From: Alphaproteobacteria bacterium
GTDB lineage: Bacteria; Pseudomonadota; Alphaproteobacteria; UBA6615
Length of the DNA: 9,367 nucleotides
Reading direction: 5' to 3'
Assembly (NCBI GenBank): GCA_013003285.1
Contig: JABDJY010000321.1
Location: 1-9,367 of the forward strand
In this document: positions 6,527 through 9,367 of the stretch, piece after piece
How positions within the stretch are numbered: position 1 is the first letter of the stretch
Layout of the letters: each line of letters begins with the position of its first letter
Program-made: the position numbers and the translations under genes
Notes under the pieces: generated by a model
The model's database searches: none
The model's input: the letters and a program-made list of their open reading frames with translations, nothing else
Told to the model about the DNA's origin: nothing

Positions 6527-6857
6527 AATAATTGGTTGGCGGGTACTTCATATCGGCGCGCTTTTGCGCTTCGATTTCGCTGGCGGCGTTCAAGCTCGCG
6601 ATAGCGCGCAACAGCTCCATTTGGCGCGCCTTTTCGGTGCGTATATCCACCAGATGCCGCTTCATCGAGACAAAAGCGGCGATAAAGCAGTTTATGACGG
6701 TTAATGAGATGAGCACGATGAGCGCGACGAAAACCAGACTATCGCTGTCGGCCGGTTCGTTCACCACTAAGGCCACCAACCCGGCAATGCTCATGATCAC
6801 CAGAATGCCGGTAATGATATTGATATATTCAATGAACCAGGAAAGAAGTCGGCTCAA
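6525..6857 (-). CDS. Small two-helix membrane protein coupled to uvrB, unknown function
   Basis: I recognise no family. The 110-residue product has two strongly hydrophobic segments, about 14-32 (IITGILVIMSIAGLVALVV) and 41-64 (LVFVALIVLISLTV onward), joined by a short acidic loop NEPADSDS. After MKRH comes a charged, helix-prone tail (about 66-103: VDIRTEKARQMELLRAI, then SEIEAQKRAD) ending in KYPPTNY. The positive residues after the second helix suggest that both ends face the cytoplasm and that the tail could form a coiled coil. The start codon is TTG at 6857, supported by GGAGGG (6862-6867) four bases upstream, inside the 12-base gap after the uvrB stop. That spacing argues for translation from the uvrB message. 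A candidate terminator follows the stop. A functional link to repair is not established. Confidence 0.75.
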   Translation of the reverse strand: MSRLLSWFIEYINIITGILVIMSIAGLVALVVNEPADSDSLVFVALIVLISLTVINCFIAAFVSMKRHLVDIRTEKARQMELLRAIASLNAASEIEAQKRADMKYPPTNY

Positions 6858-6869
6858 GATGCCCTCCGT

Positions 6870-9095
6870 TTAGACGCCGCGGCGTTGTCGGCGCCGACCG
6901 CGATGGCCACTGCCGCGCCGCTTGGGGCTGGTCATCGAATTCTTCGTACGTTCAGCCCGCCGAGCTGTGAGCATATCTTCTCCACCCCCGCTTGCGCTAC
7001 CACCTTCACCGAGAAGTTCGAGTTCCTGGGTTTCCAATCGGCGGATTTCGTCGCGCAGCCTTGCCGCTTCCTCGAATTCTAAATTGGCCGCGGCTTCGCG
7101 CATGCGGGTCTCCAAGCTCGCCAGATGGGCCTGCAGATTATTGCCCACCAGGTGGATGGTCTCGGCGTCGCCGGTATCCACGGTAACCCGGTCGCGCTCG
7201 AACATGGAGTCGAGAATATCGGTAATGTTCGTGCGGATGGATTCCGGGGTGATGCCGTGGGCGGCGTTATATTCCTGCTGTTTTTCGCGCCGCCGGTTGG
7301 TCTCTTCCAACGCCGCTGTCAGGCTCTTGGTCATGGTGTCGGCATAGAGGATCACGCGGCCGTCGATATTTCGGGCCGCCCGCCCGATAGTCTGAATGAG
7401 CGATGTCTTGGAGCGCAGATAGCCCTCCTTGTCGGCATCGAGAATGGCGACCAAGGCGCATTCGGGAATGTCGAGGCCTTCGCGCAGCAGGTTGATGCCG
7501 ACCAGAACGTCGAACACGCCGAGCCGCAGGTCGCGCAAGATCTCGATGCGCTCCAGCGTATCTACGTCGGAATGCATATAGCGCACGCGAATACCCTGCT
7601 CATGCATATATTCGGTGAGGTCTTCGGCCATGCGCTTGGTCAGCGTGGTGGCCAGCACCCGCATGCCCTTGGCGGCCACCTCGTGGCATTCGGCGATCAA
7701 ATCGTCGACCTGGGTTTCGACCGGTCGGATAATGCAGACCGGGTCGATCAGCCCGGTCGGCCGGACCACTTGCTCCGCGAACACACCGCCGGTTTGTTCC
7801 AATTCCCAATCGCTCGGGGTCGCCGACAAATAGATCGTGTCGGGCCGCATCTCATACCATTCTTCGAATTTCAGGGGCCGGTTGTCGATGCAGGAGGGCA
7901 GGCGGAAGCCGAACTCGGCCAAGGTCGATTTGCGCGACAGGTCGCCGCGGAACATGCCGCCGATCTGCGGTACGGTGATGTGGGATTCGTCGACGAATAG
8001 TATGGCGTCCTTGGGTAGATACTCGAACAGGGTCGGCGGCGGCTCGCCCGGCTTGCGTCCGGTCAAATGGCGCGAATAATTCTCGATGCCGGCGCACGAT
8101 CCGGTGGCTGTGATCATTTCCAGATCGAAGGTGGTGCGCTGCTCGATCCGTTGCGCCTCGAGCAGCTTTCCCTCGCGCTGCAATTCTTCGAGGCAGATAT
8201 CGAGCTCGGCCTTAATGGTTTTCACCGCCTGAAGCAGGGTCGGCTTTGGCGTGATGTAGTGGGAATTGGCGAACACCTTGATCTCGTCGAGGCTGCCGGT
8301 TTTCTCGCCGGTGAGCGGATCGAACTCCCAGATGGCCTCGATCTCGTCGCCGAACAGCGATAGCCGCCACGCCCGGTCTTCCAGATGGGCCGGGAAGATT
8401 TCCAGCGTGTCGCCCCGCGAGCGCAAGGTGCCGCGGTGAAAATCCGTATCGTTGCGGCGGTATTGCAACTCAGTGAGATCGCGCAGAATTTTCGTCCGGT
8501 CGGCCTTGTCGCCGACGCGGTAGGCCTTGGTCATCTTCAAGTATGATTCGGCATCGCCAATGCCGTAGATGCACGATACCGAGGCGACGATGACGACATC
8601 GCGGCGCTCGAACAGGGCCCGTGTGGCCGCGTGGCGCATACGGTCGATTTGCTCGTTGATCGAGGACTCCTTCTCGATATACGTGTCCGAGCGCGGCACA
8701 TAGGCCTCGGGCTGGTAATAATCGTAGTAGGAGACGAAATATTCGACCGCGTTGTTGGGGAAAAACCGCTTCATCTCGGAGTAGAGCTGCGCCGCCAATG
8801 TCTTGTTGGGCGCCAGAATAAGCGCCGGCCGTTGGGTCTGCGCCATGGCCTGCGCCATGGTGAAAGTCTTGCCCGAGCCGGTAACGCCCAACAGCACTTG
8901 GTCGTGCTCGCCCCCGGTCAACCCACTCACCAAATCAGCGATCGCCCGGGGTTGATCTCCGGCGGGTTGGTATTCTGAAACCAAGTCGAAGTCTGCCGGC
9001 GCATTGCCCGCAGGATGGTCGTCGTTGAACCGTCGCGCCGGCAATTCGGCGGCGTCGGGAAAATATTTGGCTTGAACTTCAGAGAGATCGGCCAT
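6870..9095 (-). CDS. uvrB: UvrB, excinuclease ABC subunit B
   Basis: UvrB is the damage-verifying helicase-like subunit of nucleotide excision repair. UvrA loads it on damaged DNA, and it then recruits UvrC for incision. The 741-residue product has every hallmark: Walker A GVTGSGKT (70-77), the beta-hairpin YYDYYQPEAYVP (123-134) that clamps DNA, Walker B DESH (369-372), IYLSATPSDWELEQ (421-434), VGINLLREGLDIPE (532-545), QTIGRAARN (568-576), and a C-terminal UVR motif with EFEEAARLRDEIRRLE (673-688) for UvrC contact. It is longer than E. coli UvrB (673) because of an N-terminal lead of about 35 residues and a Gly-rich then Arg-rich tail (697-741). The ATG at 9095 has no clear Shine-Dalgarno sequence; TATATA lies six bases before it. 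The methyltransferase-like gene ends 51 bases upstream, and a small membrane-protein gene follows after 12 bases. Confidence 0.98.
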   Translation of the reverse strand: MADLSEVQAKYFPDAAELPARRFNDDHPAGNAPADFDLVSEYQPAGDQPRAIADLVSGLTGGEHDQVLLGVTGSGKTFTMAQAMAQTQRPALILAPNKTLAAQLYSEMKRFFPNNAVEYFVSYYDYYQPEAYVPRSDTYIEKESSINEQIDRMRHAATRALFERRDVVIVASVSCIYGIGDAESYLKMTKAYRVGDKADRTKILRDLTELQYRRNDTDFHRGTLRSRGDTLEIFPAHLEDRAWRLSLFGDEIEAIWEFDPLTGEKTGSLDEIKVFANSHYITPKPTLLQAVKTIKAELDICLEELQREGKLLEAQRIEQRTTFDLEMITATGSCAGIENYSRHLTGRKPGEPPPTLFEYLPKDAILFVDESHITVPQIGGMFRGDLSRKSTLAEFGFRLPSCIDNRPLKFEEWYEMRPDTIYLSATPSDWELEQTGGVFAEQVVRPTGLIDPVCIIRPVETQVDDLIAECHEVAAKGMRVLATTLTKRMAEDLTEYMHEQGIRVRYMHSDVDTLERIEILRDLRLGVFDVLVGINLLREGLDIPECALVAILDADKEGYLRSKTSLIQTIGRAARNIDGRVILYADTMTKSLTAALEETNRRREKQQEYNAAHGITPESIRTNITDILDSMFERDRVTVDTGDAETIHLVGNNLQAHLASLETRMREAAANLEFEEAARLRDEIRRLETQELELLGEGGSASGGGEDMLTARRAERTKNSMTSPKRRGSGHRGRRRQRRGV

Positions 9096-9101
9096 GGTCT
9101 C

Positions 9102-9107
9102 TATATA
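9102..9107 (-). promoter_or_regulatory. Candidate -10 box placed for leaderless uvrB transcription
   Basis: TATATA on the minus strand occupies positions -12 to -7 relative to the A of the uvrB ATG. Transcription from it would begin at or next to the start codon, which would fit the absence of a ribosome site. No good -35 hexamer is seen 16-18 bases upstream, so this is tentative. Confidence 0.3.
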
Positions 9108-9146
9108 GGGCGAGCATGTGTGAAAAAGCCAGTCCGTCGGAGGCGT

Positions 9147-9367
9147 CTAGGTGTGGTGAAGCACCAGCAACCGGCAAAAGTCAGCGGTGACGAAGCGCCG
9201 TTCGGTGACCTTTAAACCCGCCGCTGAGACATATTGTTCGGTGTTTCGTTCGACCGACGCGCCAAATAACAATCTTAGCAACGGCGCGATGCGTTGATAG
9301 AGCCTGCGGCGGTCAGACACTGGCCTAGTCCGAAAGAAAGGATGCGGTTTGACCCATATCAATGTCC
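9147..9367 (-). CDS. C-terminal end of a probable SAM-dependent methyltransferase, 5' end outside window
   Basis: The frame is open from the window edge to a TAG at 9147-9149, so about 72 C-terminal residues are visible. They read ...WVKPHPFFRTRPVSD, then YQRIAPLLRLLFGASVERNTEQY (a helix plus the small FGxxxxRNT pattern), then AGLKVTERRFVTADFCRLLVLHHT. This arrangement, a helix, then LFG...RNT, then an AGL-V-E strand and a final D-RLL strand, resembles the ends of class I methyltransferases of the phospholipid or ubiquinone type. The catalytic SAM-binding part lies outside the window, so this rests on overall resemblance only. A TTG at 9362 begins an open stretch, but that is unlikely to be the true start. 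It reads in the same direction as uvrB, 51 bases upstream. Confidence 0.5.
   Translation of the reverse strand, partial: TLIWVKPHPFFRTRPVSDRRRLYQRIAPLLRLLFGASVERNTEQYVSAAGLKVTERRFVTADFCRLLVLHHT

Noticed and set aside
7125..8000. Long plus-strand open frame opposite uvrB
   Set aside because: It is the antisense shadow of the conserved UvrB reading frame and has no recognisable protein features.
9236..9251. Possible alphaproteobacterial LexA box (GTTC-N-GTTC) upstream of uvrB
   Set aside because: The two GTTC half-sites are separated by 8 bases, not the 7 of the alphaproteobacterial consensus, and they lie inside the methyltransferase coding region about 140 bases from the uvrB start.

Overview
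This is 9.4 kb of GC-rich bacterial chromosome, most likely from an alphaproteobacterium. The evidence is an alpha-type UvrB, a histidine kinase whose dimerisation domain resembles the PleC/DivJ class, and the overall base composition. I cannot fix the order or genus. I see no transposase, integrase, tRNA, rRNA, CRISPR array or phage gene. It reads as ordinary vertically inherited chromosome with several less-studied small genes.

Layout, right to left, because all but one gene are on the minus strand. (1) 9367-6525: the C-terminal end of a probable SAM-dependent methyltransferase, then uvrB, then a small two-helix membrane protein with a TTG start 12 bases after the uvrB stop. (2) 6524-6136: a 389-base intergenic region with a candidate terminator, an AT-rich stretch and a 25-base near-perfect palindrome. 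(3) 6135-4225: a membrane-bound two-PAS sensor histidine kinase with a GTG start and no response regulator beside it. (4) 4127-3321: a hydroxypyruvate-isomerase-like TIM-barrel protein. (5) 2842-3282: the only plus-strand gene, an exported NTF2/SnoaL-like protein, convergent with the TIM-barrel gene and separated from it by a strong 13-bp hairpin. (6) 2565-1573: a Gfo/Idh/MocA-family dehydrogenase. (7) 1504-1136: a small exported protein with two cysteines and a GTG start. (8) 1068-1: the start of a YdhS-like FAD/NAD(P)-binding oxidoreductase that runs off the window.

How the genes may work together: UvrB is nucleotide-excision repair, and the membrane protein after it is probably co-translated with it. 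The Gfo/Idh/MocA dehydrogenase and the Hyi-like isomerase belong to families that often sit together in sugar, inositol or sugar-acid catabolism. Here they are separated by an inverted gene and no transporter or kinase is in view, so a shared pathway is only an inference. The kinase probably integrates cytoplasmic signals through its PAS domains, because its loop outside the membrane is only about 15 residues.

I do not see a clear new multi-gene system. The items most worth following are the palindrome ahead of the kinase, the uvrB-coupled membrane protein, the small two-cysteine exported protein with its TA-rich palindrome, and the altered active-site positions in the two sugar-enzyme homologues. 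Three start codons (GTG at 6135, GTG at 1504, TTG at 6857) were chosen because a Shine-Dalgarno sequence precedes each.
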